The notes: generated from the letters alone by a model not told the origin. A DNA stretch of 64,000 bases from Ficedula albicollis (GCF_000247815.1 NC_021677.1:38755717-38819716); one strand, 5' to 3'; numbered from the stretch's first letter, positions 12,931 to 26,661 are shown. Translations and numbers: made by a program.

Positions 12931-15900
12931 ACTTCTTGTGTAACAAGTTCCACGAAAATAAAGAAATATAATTTTCTTGTAATCTCTGTTAAAGATATCA
13001 TTATCTATTAGTGAAATTTCCTGCCCAGAATATTACTACTGAATTGCTAGTGCTTCATATGCTTTCTCTTTACAAGATGTCAGAAGGAACTTCGAGTTAT
13101 GAATCAAATAAATCATGAGTTGTTTGGTGTTTTGTGAGTGTTTTGGGTGATTTGTTTTTGGTTTTGTTTCTTGTACGAATGAACAACTATTTGGCTTGTA
13201 TGTACACATAAATGTGTGTGCAATCCAAAGACAGAGAAACTCCAGCAAATGTGGCTATTCCTGCTTGTACAGCGGCCACCAGCCTCGAAACCAGAATGTG
13301 GTGTGAGTAGATGGACGAGAAGTAACATGAACTTTTCCCCCTTGTTTTTCATTTAGCCTTGTCTTTGACTATCCTTAGGAGTCATGCATTTTTTTGGGCA
13401 CAAATTACCATCTGGACAAAATTCTTTACCTTCTTTGTTAAGCAGCGTGAAGATCCCAGGGGACATGAAGATAGCATTGGGACCTGGAAGACCATAGTTA
13501 GACAAGCTGTTTGAAAAACTGTATTTTAAGAATTGGGTGAGGCTGGCTTTTATATTTGTAGGTTTTACCTTTTGTATGCTTCTTTCTTATTTCACCCTAT
13601 GACTTAGAATGAAGTAAAGCTTTAGGAGACAGAAAATTGTTTTCTGTTAAGTCTTAACAAATGGCTAAATCAAAAACATAAATTGCAAATATCACAGTGC
13701 TAAAGGTCTCTTTAACAGGTCTCTCATTAATTTAGGTAATTTATGTCAGTAATTAATACCCTAGCTGAAAAAAGTTTTTGAATTGTATGTTGTGGAAAAC
13801 AGGAGAGGACAGACATGGGAACATTTAAAGAAACCATGGCAACAAAGGGCTCAGGAGCTTTATACAGGTAAGAAATGTATTTGGAAGAGAAAGAGGCTTA
13901 GGAAAAGAAAACTCTGCAGCTGTAGGGAACCAGGGAAGCAATTAATGCCTGACAGATAAGACCAAGAGACATGAGATCATCTCCGCTTAGGGTGATTACT
14001 AAGAAAGCTTCACACAACCTCTCTTTCCCACTCAGGAAACTCAGGACACTGTATCTGCAGTGTCTCAGGTGTATCATGAAAATCATAAAGAATCAGTGCT
14101 TAGTTACATTGCTAGTCAGAACATCAGAGCAAAGAGGTCAAGGAATCAGTAGCAATGCTCCAGTTTTTCCCAGACTTATGAGACCAAAATAAAAAAGGTA
14201 TACTGGTGTTTTTTGGACAAACAATGGGTCTTACTGGATGAACAGGTGACTAATCCTCCTATAGAAAAGGTCTACAATGATCCCTTGACCTTAAATTTCT
14301 CGATTAGCTGTGCTTAAGGGAACTGTGCATCTTGGCAGTCCTTAAAATTTGTTAACGGTGTTTTAAATCAGCGTACTCATGGCTTCTTGGCACTGCTTCA
14401 TGTTGTCCGTTTGTTTGGACTCTATTTTCTGTTTAAACAATGCATTGAGTACTCATCAGCGTGGGCCTGGAGGCACACATGTGTTTGAGGAATTAGAAAT
14501 CTGAATAGCAGGATCTTTCAAGAACATGCATATAAACTTTGACTTTCATATCTCCATGTATGAGTATAGAGAACACAAAATTAATGGCTCTTCCCTAGCA
14601 CTCTTCAGATGCAACCCAATGACTGCTCAGCTCATCCTTTTTGCAAACTTTAAAATCTGTAAACCTTTTTGCAAATGTGTGAAAAGCTTTTTTCCTTTTC
14701 TTATTTTAAATTAATATTTTTTCAAAGTCTGTATCTGCTAGGCCTCTTCAATACTGTTTTGTAGCCATGATGTCTTCTATGCCAAATTCTGAACCTCTGG
14801 GATTCACATACAGGCATGGTCTGTCCTACTTAAAGAAAGTCAGGCCCCAGAGAAGTTTATGTCTGGCTGAGAATGCAAAAATTTGGGTATCCTTGGCTTA
14901 ACATCCTTAACACTAACCATTTTATGTACTTCTCAAGAACTGCTTCAAGAACAATTTCAAGAACAATTCTTCAAGAACTACTGTACTAATAATGTCTGAA
15001 CAATTCCTAAATTTATGACATTGAAGTCTCCAGGAGGAGACTCTGGTGGAAAATAAACATGGTTCCAAAAATCCTCATGGGATTCTTCAAAAGGAGGCCT
15101 AAAAACATTGTATTGCTCTGAAGCTAAAGACCCAATTGTCCTCTCTTGCCCCGCGCATGGAGATGCAGAATACACTGCTAGGTGATTTATGCAAAGGGAA
15201 CCTTTGTTCTAATCCCAACAGCACTAGCCATACTGATAAACCAATTAAGGAACAGTGATGTATCAAAATAGAGGATGAAACACCTTGTCCAACAATTTCC
15301 TCTACAAGGAATTAGCAGTTAACACTCATGTTTGTAGCAGTTGAGTCACCTCGTAAGACCATAACTCAGCTACTCCACTCAACTTATTGCTTCCACTGGT
15401 TTCAACTGAAAAATCTTCCTCTCTTTTTGTGGACAGGAACCTCCAGGAAAATTTAGTTGGGTCACACTGGAGTGATATTTCAGAAGACCATTCTGGCTAC
15501 TAAGAATTCATGATCATTACAGCGCACTGAGCAAGGGATCCAACTGTCCACCAGCATCTTCATCCAGATGACCTATGCTGAAGTCAAGCACCATCCTCCT
15601 TTGCATGAGCTGGATGAATTGTCTTTGTCAGCCATTTGTAGTGGGCTGTACTCTGGCACACACATGGAACAATCATTTAAGCTCTGGTGGTGCTTTGGGA
15701 TGCCAGCCTAGACACCCTAAGTTCTCAAGGGTTTCCAGGAACTTCCCGTACAACAGTGGACATCCTCAGAGTGCTTCCCCCACCTCAGTGAATGTAAGAC
15801 CTGGAAAGATCTCATTGCCCGACACAGCTGTGAGAGTCCAAGCAGTGCCTGTTACAGCTGGGTAACTTACTGCTCTCTCAGTGCTGTATGCCAGCCATAC

Positions 15901-18900
15901 TGCCTAAACAACATTTAGGAACTGAGAAAGAGAGAAGACACAGAAGATGCTCACCCCTTGCAATTATTAGATAACTGTTGCCACAGATGCTTCATGTAGG
16001 TCAGAAACAGGGTCTGAAACCACAGAAAATTCAAGTGCAGAAATTGAAGATTTTGGAAAAAAACAAACAAGATTTAGCAAGCTAGAGGCTGCAAAACTAC
16101 AATGAAAAGAAAACATTTCTTCTCAATGCTGGATTCTAATCTGAATAAAAGCAGAGTTCAAGGTTTGCTACAAAGGATCAAAGAAATCAGATGACTAACT
16201 GGCAAGAATGAAAATGAGGATTAGAAGCGGCAGACAGGAATCTGAACTGGAAAGCAAACCAAAGCTTTCCACAGGGGCTTGGCAAAAAGAATCAAACCAT
16301 CATGGAGAACAAAAGCTTCAGGCACAAAGAAGACAAAATAATGATTGTAAAATCTCAGGTTGTGATAAAGGATACCAATTACCTAAAACCATACTTAAAG
16401 TGTCCATTTCTTCTATCTGGCTTTTTGTGGAGTACTTTTGATTTATTTAGCTTTGGTTAACATACAGCATTAAAATTTAGATTATGAACTAGACAATATA
16501 TTTTATTCAAGTTTAAATCATTTAAATCATACTTACAGTAGAACCAATTCTATCTCTTACAGGTGCAAAATCTCATGGAGCTGGTGGTGTTTGAGGGGAT
16601 GGAAATTGGGCAGCAAGATTAAGTGGGCCTAATGCACACCTTGATGAATTGGATATACGCTACTCTCTTTTCCTAGTCAATATAATCCGGGCTGTGTGAG
16701 GGAACCTAGCTCTTGTCAGCTCTGTTAATTCAGTTCCTCATTAGCCAGTTGGTGCTGCTGAATTGGTAATTGCCTTTTACCAGAAAAGCTGCAATGATAT
16801 TTATCCCTTCAGAGTTGTATACATGTGATGAAGCCAGTCAGGAAGGGATCTTGGCTGCTGCCTGCTTAGCTCCCCTTACCCGGATTGTCACACTGACCAC
16901 AGCTAATGTATTTATCTCAAATAGGCTACCATAGGTTCAGCTTCTCTGCTTCTGGTGTCATTAACAGTCATAAAGTCCATGGGACTTATCTTGTTTCCAA
17001 GATTTTTGAATTATGACTTCCTTCAGCTTTGAGCCCTCCTTCTGGCTGTGGAGGCAATCAGCTGTACGTCAGGTTTGCTGGGCTTGGACAGCTCTGTGCT
17101 GTGCCGTGATCTGCAACACTTCTGGGCTCTTCAGAGTTCTTTTGCAAATGCTAGTCACTGCTTCACCTTTCTGGTGTCATCCCCTCATGCTTTCTGGGAG
17201 GTTGTAGGAAGCTTCGATGGCTAGCTGGGGTCACAAATGAGCAGGAGTGCCATTACCAGGGACAGCAAGGAGAAACCTCAGAGATCCCAGCAGATATCAA
17301 CTTCCCTGCAGAAATAGTGAAGTCCTACTGTTTATCCTCAAGATAACATTGTAGTGGTCTGAGGATCAAAAGTCATAACAGACAGCCTATTACAGAGAGA
17401 AACAGGAGTCTGATCTTCCCAGAAGTTTTAGGTACATCTTTGACCCTTTATGCAGGATTTTATGCCATTTCCAGTCCTGCATGTTGTGACCTTGCACAGG
17501 TCTTGTTCATCCCAGCTTCCTTCTGCATTTGGTGTCCTGTGGTGGGAAGAGGTGATTTCACACTGCTTCTTCACTGCAGAGCTCTGCCATTGGCGGGACA
17601 GCTGTCCCAGGCTCCTGGCGGATAACTAATCCAGAAAGATTCCTCTAAATTGTCCTGATAACTGAATTAGTTCATTGCTTTTTACTGTGCAAGAAATGAG
17701 AATGGATAACAAAGGTGACAGAAAATTACCTTTTTCTTATCCCTTGTCCTGAGTATAGCTTGGCTGTAACCACAGTAAAACTGGTGTTGGGATTGATTGC
17801 AAGTTATTACACAATCTTTCTTTTAAAAGATATGTGTTTCAGCAGGTGGGGAAGAAATGGAGGAAGTGGGTGCTGTTTCTTGGGGGGTTCTGTTCTATAT
17901 TTAAAATATCTCTAAATACAGTTGCAGAGTTCTGCAATTGAATTCTTCAATTGGATGCAAATATAAATATGGATTGTGAATAAAAGAGAGTAGAAACAAG
18001 CATTCTTTATAAGATTGGTTGAAAACTTCTCCCTGAAAAATTTCTTCAACATTAATTTATGCCTTTTTTTCCCCTTTTCATAATATGGGTTTCCTTAACA
18101 ATGTTGAGATTTCTAATCTGGCACACGATAGATTTGAAAGAAGTGCCTTTTTAGTGACTGAAGTTGTTGAGGCTGGAGTTGAACAAAACTCCAAAATAAG
18201 TAGAACAAAAGCTTTGTTTGAACAAAAGCCATAGCTTGCTACCAAAAGCATACACCCAGTAACTCCCACCTGGAAACTGTGGTTTGTTTGTCTACTTTTC
18301 TCTCTGAACTGAACTCCAGTACCTGGATGACTTTTGTAGGGCACACATTATCAAGGCTGGCAGGTATGACTAAGTTGAAAAGGAAACCACATTTTACTGA
18401 GCTTGGGAAGGCTTGTCCACCATGGTGAGTAGCAACACAAGTCACAGAGGCAACATTTCCAAAACTGAATTTTCTGTGTTTAGCCAAAGTTTCTTTTTTA
18501 CTCTTCCACTGAGATTGAAAAAATGCTCTAGGGAAAGTACAGCTACACAAGTTCCTCTTCCTCATCCCAATGTTCTAGTAGATCTTCCTGCTTCCTAGTC
18601 TCTATCAAGATTTCTGTATTCCTTGCTGCTAAAATGTCTGTATTCTTCCATTAAAAAGTAGACAAATGTGTAGAAACACTAATAACGTGGTTGTGATGTA
18701 CTCTGCTCTGGCTGCAGGCTGCTGCTGCTATGTGCCAATTGCCTGGGAGCTGTGGGACCAGCAGGGTGGTGTAGCAGGGACCAGCGTGTACCACTGACCC
18801 AGTGCAAGGTTCCACAACCTGAGAGCTGCTCTCTTGTAGCACCATAAAACAAGACATAGAACTGCAGAGAAACTTTGGAGAATCCAACTTATACAACTGT

Positions 18901-20226
18901 GTTTTTCAAAGGCAAAGTCTTTCTGCTTACACTGTTTTTGAGGCTGGCTGTTTCTGCTTTTTGCTCGAAACACTAGCCCAGCTAGTGGAAGGATCAACTC
19001 CTCCTTGGATCTGGGAGTGTTGTCTAGTGAGAACACTTCTTTTTTCATCCTCCAAACATTAGAGCAAACATCTGCTTGAGGAATCTATGGCCATCTGATT
19101 CTTTGGTATTTTTTAGTGAACACTTGACTTGATCTGTTGGGGTTTGTTGATTTTGGTTTATGTGTGTTAAGTTTACAGACTGGATTATCCCGTATAAAAT
19201 ATACGTAGTGTGGAAAGACTAAACTTCCAGTTTATGTTGTGATGTAGGAAAGGAATATCTGTGCCTTTTACATGTCTGGTTATGTTCAGAGGGTTCAGTT
19301 GTAAATAGGAACAGAGACATGTAACAGGAGAAAGATAATGAAGATGTGCTTTTGAATGAACAGAGCCACACATGCTTGCATGTTTCATGATTTAAACAGA
19401 GACAGTGTGGTCTGATATCATAAGACTGGTGAAATGTTTTTGTTGTTTTGAATTTCTTTTTCCCATCGTTCTGACAGCGACTTACTATATGCTCTTGGGT
19501 AAGTGACTCTCTAAATTTCTTTCCCTTTCTACTTTGCATTTGCTATGTAGATTGCAGATTCACCAGGGAAATGGAGCTTCTCCCCTGACAAATTTGTATA
19601 GCATTGAGCTCAGCAGAACTGTGCTTTAATTAGGATGTTCAAATATGGATAATAATAATAATAATTAATTAGACATTTAATCATCACAGTATTTACATAA
19701 CATTGCCAGCATTTCATGCAAATGTTTTATCCAGATATTTTGTGGGAGTTTACCAATGTATCCTTTTCACAATAGTTATGCATCTTCATAAGAGAGAAAC
19801 AATATTAATTTTTTCTTGTGGTTTAGGATCATTCTCTCTCTCAACTCTAATGTAATAATGTCCTTTGCAGTTAATAAAATTTTTCCAGCCATTAAAAAGG
19901 CTCTCCTTGGTTGAAGGCTATTACACATTAGACAATAACTAGTCTGCCCTCCATGACAGTCACTGTCATTATGAAAGTTCTTTAAGTAACCTACCATGTA
20001 GATTTCCACAAAGAATGTCTTGCAGATGCTGAAATGCAGAGATTTATTTAGTTGTTTTTCATATATTTTAACCAGCTATTCTGTATAGCATGAACTTAGT
20101 TATAACAAGGTAAGTATTATATATCCCAAAGTTTAGTTTTTCCATACTGTTGTTAATGCTGATGAAAAGTGGTCAGATCACCAGATCTCAGGCTGGTGGT
20201 CAAACCTGAAAATTATTCCTATATAT
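12931..20226. other. Long noncoding stretch, no gene seen
   Basis: About 7.3 kb of mostly AT-rich DNA. Open frames are all below about 110 codons and resemble no family I know. Minor items: an RFX-type half site CCATGGCAAC near 13834-13843; four TCAAGAAC words clustered at about 14934-14976; and somewhat more GC-balanced sequence at 15500-15870 and 17000-17620 without recognisable exons. It could be intergenic or intronic. Confidence 0.45.
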
Positions 20227-20393
20227 AACATCTCTCTGAAAGAAAAAAAAAAAACCACAAAAACCAACTTAAAGATGAGTAACATCTCTCTGAAAGAAAA
20301 AAAAAACCACAAAAACCAACTTAAAGATGAGAAGATAACATCTCTCTGAAAGAAAAAAAAAAAACCACAAAAACCAACTTAAAGATGAGAAGA
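20227..20393. repeat. Three tandem copies of a ~55-bp unit
   Basis: Units start at 20227, 20281 and 20337 (AACATCTCTCTGAAAG, an A-run, CCACAAAAACCAACTTAAAGATGAG). Spacings are 54 and 56 bases and differ mainly in the A-run length (about 10-12) and in the junction bases. The other positions are essentially identical across copies. Confidence 0.95.
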
Positions 20394-23300
20394 AATAATG
20401 CCTCCACTATAAATGGCAAAGTCTTGTGAAATACAAAGTTATACATGGCATATTTCAGGGCAAAAGCAGTTTTGACTATTGATCTAACACTGCTGGCAGT
20501 GTTACCATTCTGTGCCATGTCCTTGGTTCTACACTACCAACAGATTCTCTTATTGCCCATACAACACAGAAGAAATTGTTTCTGAACAAGGTTCAGAGCT
20601 TGGAAAAGCAGCAGGTTTGCTGACTGTGCTTTGAGTTTGAACCTGAAATCTGCTTAGCTGCCCAGCTGCTGGAGCAGCAGGGTGTGAGAGCACACAGGGA
20701 CCTACAGAGCTCTCTGCCCTCTCTCTGCAAATCTGTGTGGCATGTAGGCATCTCCCAACACCTCAGGTTTGGGGGTCAAGGCCATCCATCCTATGTGAAG
20801 GGCCAGAACAGGGGCTCATATTAAAAACACTGGTTTGCCAGAGATGGCTGTGGCCTTCGAGCTGCTGTCTTCTGATGGAGGGGTCATTCTTAGCACTACT
20901 ACCAGAAAACATTGTCCTTCTCAATGCCACCTAGTTGTAATTCTCACTTGGAGCCAACACAGACTTGTGTTAGCAAAGTCTAGATGGAAACATACGAAAG
21001 ACAAATTTGCATAATATCAAATCAGGGTTTAATGAGATCACATCTGCTTGATCTATGATAGGTGGTATGTGATTGCATTTCCTACTTCATACGGTGGTTT
21101 GAGGGGTTGCTGAAAATGGTTATTTTTTAAAATCTGGTTCTGTTACTCAGAAGAATAGGGGGGCAGTGCCTCCCTTTGTCTCTGCACCTGCTGCACATTT
21201 TCTCCATCTCTGCAGACTAGATTGATTCCCAGAATAAAAGACCCTAGTCTTAGTCTTAGCACATTAGTTGTGGTTCCAACCAGTGCATAGGAGTGACATT
21301 CATGATGAAGGAGGAGAAAGAAGATCTCCTTTCTGTTTATTTTCCTTTTTTTTTTCTTTTTTAGAAAAAACGCTATTGAGAGAAAGCTTCAAAGGGTTTT
21401 ATCCTAGGCAGAGCTTCTCAAGGAATCTGGAAAAATTTTAGTCACTAAATTACTGTCCCTCACTAATTTTTCTAATGCTTGCCAGGAGCTCCCTGGGAAA
21501 CTTGGATAGCAAATTTTTTTTCTCTGCAAAATCAGGACTCAGTTCTTGCAGTAGCACTGCACATGTTCTTGGAAAGGTATGCACCTGTGCTTCTAGGTGG
21601 TCCTGCTTTATCACAACATTTCAGTTAAAAGTAGTAATTTAACTTCAAATGTTCAGATAAGGAATGAATAATACAGTGACCATGGAGACAAATACAGAAG
21701 ACAAGAAAACACAATTTTAGCTTGTCTTTTAAACAAGCTGATTTTTGTTATTGTTTTGTTGCTTCAGCATCTCCGCTACCTTGAAAGCTGTCTATTAGCT
21801 CCTCCATGCTACCCCAGAAGCGTGCTAAGCATTCCTGGGGTTATTTCCTTGCTGCCAGGGCATCTCTTTGCCCTCCCCATGCTTCAAGATCTGACTTTCA
21901 AAACCCCTCATAGCAACATCACCAATTACTGTGGTGGATTGACCTTTTCTCTTCCCCAAGCTTTTTGAAGAAAAAGTTTAATTTGCATGTCTTCCCTTGC
22001 TCAGTTGTTTTTTTTGTGTTTTTTTTTTGTTTGTTTGTTTTTTGTTTGTTTGTTTTTAGTTTTTTTTGCTAAAAGTTTCTACAAGCAATGATAAAATTTC
22101 CTGGATTGTGTATCTTGAAAAATATTGGGGTTTTTAGACTTATTTTGGTTTCTAAGGCATCATTAGAAGATGAATTATGATTCAAGGCACAGTGTCATGG
22201 CTAAGAGGATATTTGGAATAAGAAACAACTATGCACTGCTAGTTAAGTGGGATGAATCAGAGATGTTCCACAAGAGATCTCTGTTCCATATTCCACTTGG
22301 ACAATAGACAGGTCTATGCCATTGAAAGGAATGGCTTCCAGCAAGCTTATTTTTGGCAGTCATAGACAAGCTATTTGGCACACTGGTTCTCTTAATTTCA
22401 ACTGAATAAAGGAAGGCAGTCAAGCTCCTTTATGAAAGTAAACAAGGAAAGAAGAGAAGTCTGCGTCCAAAGCAGAAAATAGCTAGAAATATGAAAGACT
22501 AAGGTTGTGATTTTGGGGGGATGGTGGGAATTGCCATTGTTCAGTAATGCAAAGCTCGGGCAGTGGGTGGAACACAGCTGTGGAAGCAGAAAAGCAAGAG
22601 CTGCAGCAGGAGAGGCAGGAGAACTTGGAGTAGCATTTCTCCTTAAAAGAAACCAAGACTACTTCTTTTGAGCAGATTAGTGTCTGAAAAGACAGGCTTG
22701 GAAGCATGTCCAGATGAACTGTTTCTTGTCTGTTCTTCTTGGGTTCTGGGAAAAAGAATTATATGTATGTTCTTTGTGTAAAAAAACAGTTGTAGCAAAG
22801 AAATACCTGGCTCAGATCACAGGCTTCACCACATAATTGTAACAGTTCAGCAAATCTCAAACATTGTCTTACTGCTGCTACAAGGGGATGCGATAGAATA
22901 AACACACATATGTAGGTGGCTTTTCCATTGGAATAGCCCACTGCTTGAAAGAAATCATAACTTTCTACAAAATTAGCTCCAAATTGGTGATGAGCTAGAA
23001 AAAAGACCGAAAAGAATTTCTTTCAGTATTTGAAAAAGTAAATAATTCAGTGTCTCATTTTAAAACTTACTTCAGAGTAAAGATGTTGAACCTCCAAGTG
23101 AGTTTTAAAAATCGGCTTGAAGAGGCAGACTTTTAAAAACAAAATGCAAAAACTTCCCCCCATGTTTCAGTTCAGCCACTGAACTAGAAAACCACAATTC
23201 TTTTTGGTAGTGTGAACAATGTACAACCCTAGCAGGCATTTCTTACCATCTGAAAAAGTGAGTCTAGCAATTTTAGATATATAGTAGCTATTCCTTCTGA

Positions 23301-23403
23301 CATTCAGCCCTCTAAACAATAGCAAGGCTGTACTGACTTGGCACCCAGTCTCTGCCTTTTCCACACGCCTGGCAGGAGCTTAGCCAGCATAGATGTCTCA
23401 TCA
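20394..23403. other. Noncoding stretch with a T-rich simple repeat
   Basis: No gene recognised. A T-rich (TTTG)n-like simple sequence lies at 22006-22068. Open frames are all under 85 codons. Confidence 0.5.
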
Positions 23404-23602
23404 GTCTGCAGAGGAGGAGGAGAAGACTAAGAGGGGATTTATACGCATTCCATTAATGCATATAAATATTTCAAAGATGGATGTCAATAGGATGGTGCAA
23501 GACTCTTTTCAGTGGTGCCCAGTGACAGGACGAGAAGCCATGTCCACAAATGCACAAGATAATCTCCAGAGGCACCTTCCAACCCTAGCAATTCTGTGAT
23601 TC
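23404..23602 (+). mobile_element. CR1 LINE fragment, internally deleted
   Basis: CR1 landmarks appear in order: GGAGGAGGAGAAGACTAAGAGGGGA, AATATTTCAAAGATGGATGTC, GGATGGTGCAAGACTCTTTTCAGTGGTGCCCAGTGACAGGACGAGA (positions about 23491-23532), then abruptly ATAATCTCCAGAGGCACCTTCCAACCC and the terminal AATTCTGTGATTC. The roughly 200 bases that normally separate the CAGTGACAGGAC block from the final GATCTCCAGAGG block are missing. This is therefore an internally deleted, noncoding copy. Its subfamily appears different from the copy at 9008-9442, judging by the body sequence. Confidence 0.88.
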
Positions 23603-23873
23603 ATTTTCTCTGCTCCCAGCTGGTCATTGCCATGCCCAGACCACCTCAAGCCTGCACCAGGGGTGCCCTTCCTTGACCTGGCATCTGCCTTCTGCTATGG
23701 CCTGGGATCCTTTGATTTTCTCTGACCTACAGCTTCAGTTAAGGAAGTGTTTTCTTCAACTCCTTTACTCAAAATAAAACTGAAGCTGTTTTTGATTCTG
23801 CTTCTTTAAGTGTTCTGTGCTATTACAGGGATATATCCAGAACTATCTCAGTGATGAAAGCACTTGCTGTGGG

Positions 23874-24028
23874 GATCTTTTGTGTTATTCAAATTATAGA
23901 TTTCGTTGTTTTGGTGAATTTAATATTCCAATCTGCTGTTGGACAGGTAAAGTTAAATTAGATCTTTTGTGTTATTCAAATTATAGATTTCGTTGTTTTG
24001 GTGAATTTAATATTCCAATCTGCTGTTG
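23874..24028. repeat. Identical 68-bp direct repeats, 19-bp spacer
   Basis: Positions 23874-23941 and 23961-24028 are identical by eye (GATCTTTTGTGTTATTC ... ATCTGCTGTTG), separated by 19 bases. They lie about 120 bases before the N gap. That placement raises the possibility of a local mis-assembly, although a recent tandem duplication is equally compatible. Confidence 0.95.
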
Positions 24029-24149
24029 AAAAAGCAATTAAAAGCAATTTTAAAAAATGAAAAAATAGATTATAAAATATATACAATAAAAAAAACTTAA
24101 GCAATTAAAAAATGATTCTACTAAAACCTCTTATATGCCTGTCAATGTT

Positions 24150-24198
24150 NNNNNNNNNNNNNNNNNNNNNNNNNNNNNNNNNNNNNNNNNNNNNNNNN
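24150..24198. other. Assembly gap (49 N) with identical 12-base flanks
   Basis: The bases immediately left (24138-24149) and right (24199-24210) of the N run are the same 12-mer, CCTGTCAATGTT. This is what an unmerged contig overlap looks like: the gap may have no missing sequence. An open frame drawn across it is meaningless. Confidence 0.97.
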
Positions 24199-24607
24199 CC
24201 TGTCAATGTTTTTATTTCAGAACCAGGTAAAAAGAACTTTGTGATAATGTTCAGTTGTTATGGTTTTTGGTGTAAAGTGGGCTTTGCTAGTGGTGACAAT
24301 TTTTACTAATGACACTGCCAGTAACTGGTTACGGTCTGGAATGATTAGTTTGTTCTAAAATGAACTAGAGATTTCAAATACCTCATTTTTTCCTAAAGGT
24401 TAATCTAAGACTTTGATCTGAGAAAAATCCATTTACAAGTAAGAGTCAGACTAGCTTTATGCACAGCATCAGAAGTGATCGCAGTGATCATTAGGGAAGA
24501 TTGTAAAAAGCAGTAGAACTGGTAAAGATTTGGAGGAATTCTTGCAGTAAAAGAGGCAGAGTTCATTCTGAGAGGTGTTAATGGGATCTTGAGGATATGG
24601 CTGTGAG

Positions 24608-24700
24608 AGGTGGGTATTCCTGTTGAGTACTGTGTCCAGATTTGGACCTGGACCTTCCAGAACAAAGCAGATCTCTGGAGAGAGAGAAGCAACAGGATTT
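24608..24700 (+). mobile_element. Possible degenerate CR1 fragment
   Basis: GAGTACTGTGTCCAGATTTGG at about 24625-24645 closely resembles a well-known internal block of avian CR1 (GAGTACTGTGTCCAG-TTTGG). The downstream CTCTGGAGAGAG-AAGCAACAGGATT is also loosely CR1-like. Edges cannot be placed and no 3' end is present, so this is a weak call. Confidence 0.35.
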
Positions 24701-26244
24701 AAAAAAAATTTGCTAAATATTTGCTAAACTGTGGGGAAAGCATGATGTGTCTGTATCAATTTATGCTAAATGAAGGGAAATACAAAAGGGAACAAGACAC
24801 AATTGTTTCAGTATGTCACAAATTGTTATGAAGAGAACAGTGATAAGTTATTCCTTATCCCCTGTAGGGAGGACAAAGAATTTAATGGGCTTTCTATAAA
24901 TGGGTTGGTGATATCTGCATAACCCAAAAACTATTTGCAATAGATTTACTTGCTTTTTCAGCTTCTCTGTGTTAATCATGTTATTTTGTAGTCTTACTGT
25001 TTAATCTACCTCACTTCTGTAAAAGTGTTTTTTGACAATTTCATCAAGTATTTGTACTGATATTCATAATATGAGTGTTTGTTCTCACCCAAGGTATGTT
25101 GGAAAATTTTCTTAGACTCACCCAGATAACTGACAACTGTGCCATAATTCTCATTTTGGGATGGCACTCATGGAGCTACTAAAACTGGCCACTACTACTG
25201 CATGGTGGATGATGGCTTGTAACACATGAACCAGAGCTTCGTGACACCATCCTTCTTACTCCTTGTATTCAGCTGAGAAGAGATGCATGCTCAACATCCT
25301 GTTGTGCAGAGTATGGATGTTCAAGAGGTACAGAAGAATGGGTCCTAAAAGTTGAGCAATAAGAGATTTGACAAAAAAAAAGTTTGTAATAAAGTAATAG
25401 ATTTTTGGGAACATCAATAGGAAAAGGATTATAGGCATTTATACAAAAAGTAAGATTTTATGTACCTTTGTATTTTGTTAGAAGATAAATCATACATAAC
25501 ATTTCACAGAGTAACATTTTGCATCATAATTCCATGCATTATGGCCATCTCAACTAAAATGTAAAAAAAAGAATAATATTTTATTCACAAAATTATTAAG
25601 AGAAAGAATTACAGCTGATATGCTAGATTTTATTTATTTTTTTGAGATTAATAATTCCATGGGAGCAGGCAAAACATAGGCTGCACAAGTAATACTGAAT
25701 ATTGCAGAACTCAGTTAGAAAGGCTAGTATTTGTACAAAAAACCAACAAAAACATTGCACACAGCATAAAGCTCTTGGAACAAAAGTACTCCATTTGTGT
25801 CAATTAAAATCTTGTCATTCACTTCAGTCAAGGCAGGTTTTATCTACCATTTCACCTCACATTATCTTATAATATGAAAATAAGATTCTGCTACTAATAT
25901 AACTAGAGAATTAGAGTACAAGATAATCTCCTCTATAAAATGGCAGACTTTTGTTCAAAATGTCTACAATCATTTGTTTTATCTGCCTTATCATCTCTTT
26001 TCCTCTCTGATGAATGCAAACTGTTTGGGTAATTTGCTTTGACCAGATCTGTGTCTGGGAGATCTTAAGTGGAAAAACTATTTGCATACTTAAGAATCCT
26101 GAGAACAGAGAGTGGCATTATAGTTTGGGATTTGGTTGGGGGTTTTTATCCCCTGTGCTGGGCCAAGAGAGACACTTTACATTTATATGTAACAATTACC
26201 ATTCCTAATTTTTGTAATGAAACTGGCTTGTGAAAAATGTAACA
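24701..26244. other. AT-rich noncoding stretch, no gene seen
   Basis: Stop-dense and AT-rich. No open frame above about 65 codons, and no recognised repeat or RNA gene. Confidence 0.5.
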
Positions 26245-26523
26245 TATAAAATGGAGGCTGCCAGGCTATGCTTCCTGCTGTTTTCTTTCTTCATTTCTAA
26301 CATACTAGCCCATTAAAGTTTTATATCTGTTCCTCTCTTCTCTTCTATAAAATGGAGGCTGCCAGGCTAAGCTTCCTGCTGTTTTCTTTCTTCATTTCTA
26401 GCATACTAGCCCATTAAAGTTTTATATCTGTTCCTCTCTTCTCTTCTGCTTCCTGCTGTTTTCTTTCTTCATTTCTAACATACTAGCCCATTAAAGTTTT
26501 ATATCTGTTCCTCTCTTCTCTTC
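26245..26523. repeat. 101-bp tandem repeat, two full and one truncated copy
   Basis: Full copies occupy 26245-26345 and 26346-26446. A third copy, lacking the first 25 bases (TATAAAATGGAGGCTGCCAGG...), occupies 26448-26523. Copy 2 differs from copies 1 and 3 at the AACATACTAG position (AGCATACTAG). The CT-rich end, CTCTCTTCTCTTC, forms each junction, which suggests slippage or unequal exchange at that pyrimidine tract. Confidence 0.95.
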
Positions 26524-26661
26524 TAACTGTTTTTACAAAGTATTGTCTCTCAAGAGATGTGGTCTGTAAAGAAAAGGTAGCTCACTGGAACTCTTATGCA
26601 GAAATACTAAGGGGTTGCTTCTATCATTTTTTTTTCAATTAGTTAGACAAATGAAGTGTTT

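Noticed and set aside
20227..20393. Regularly spaced repeats that could suggest a CRISPR array
   Set aside because: Directly abutting copies with no unique spacers, in eukaryotic DNA; a plain tandem duplication.
24112..24309. 65-codon frame across the N gap
   Set aside because: It contains 17 undetermined residues and crosses an assembly gap.
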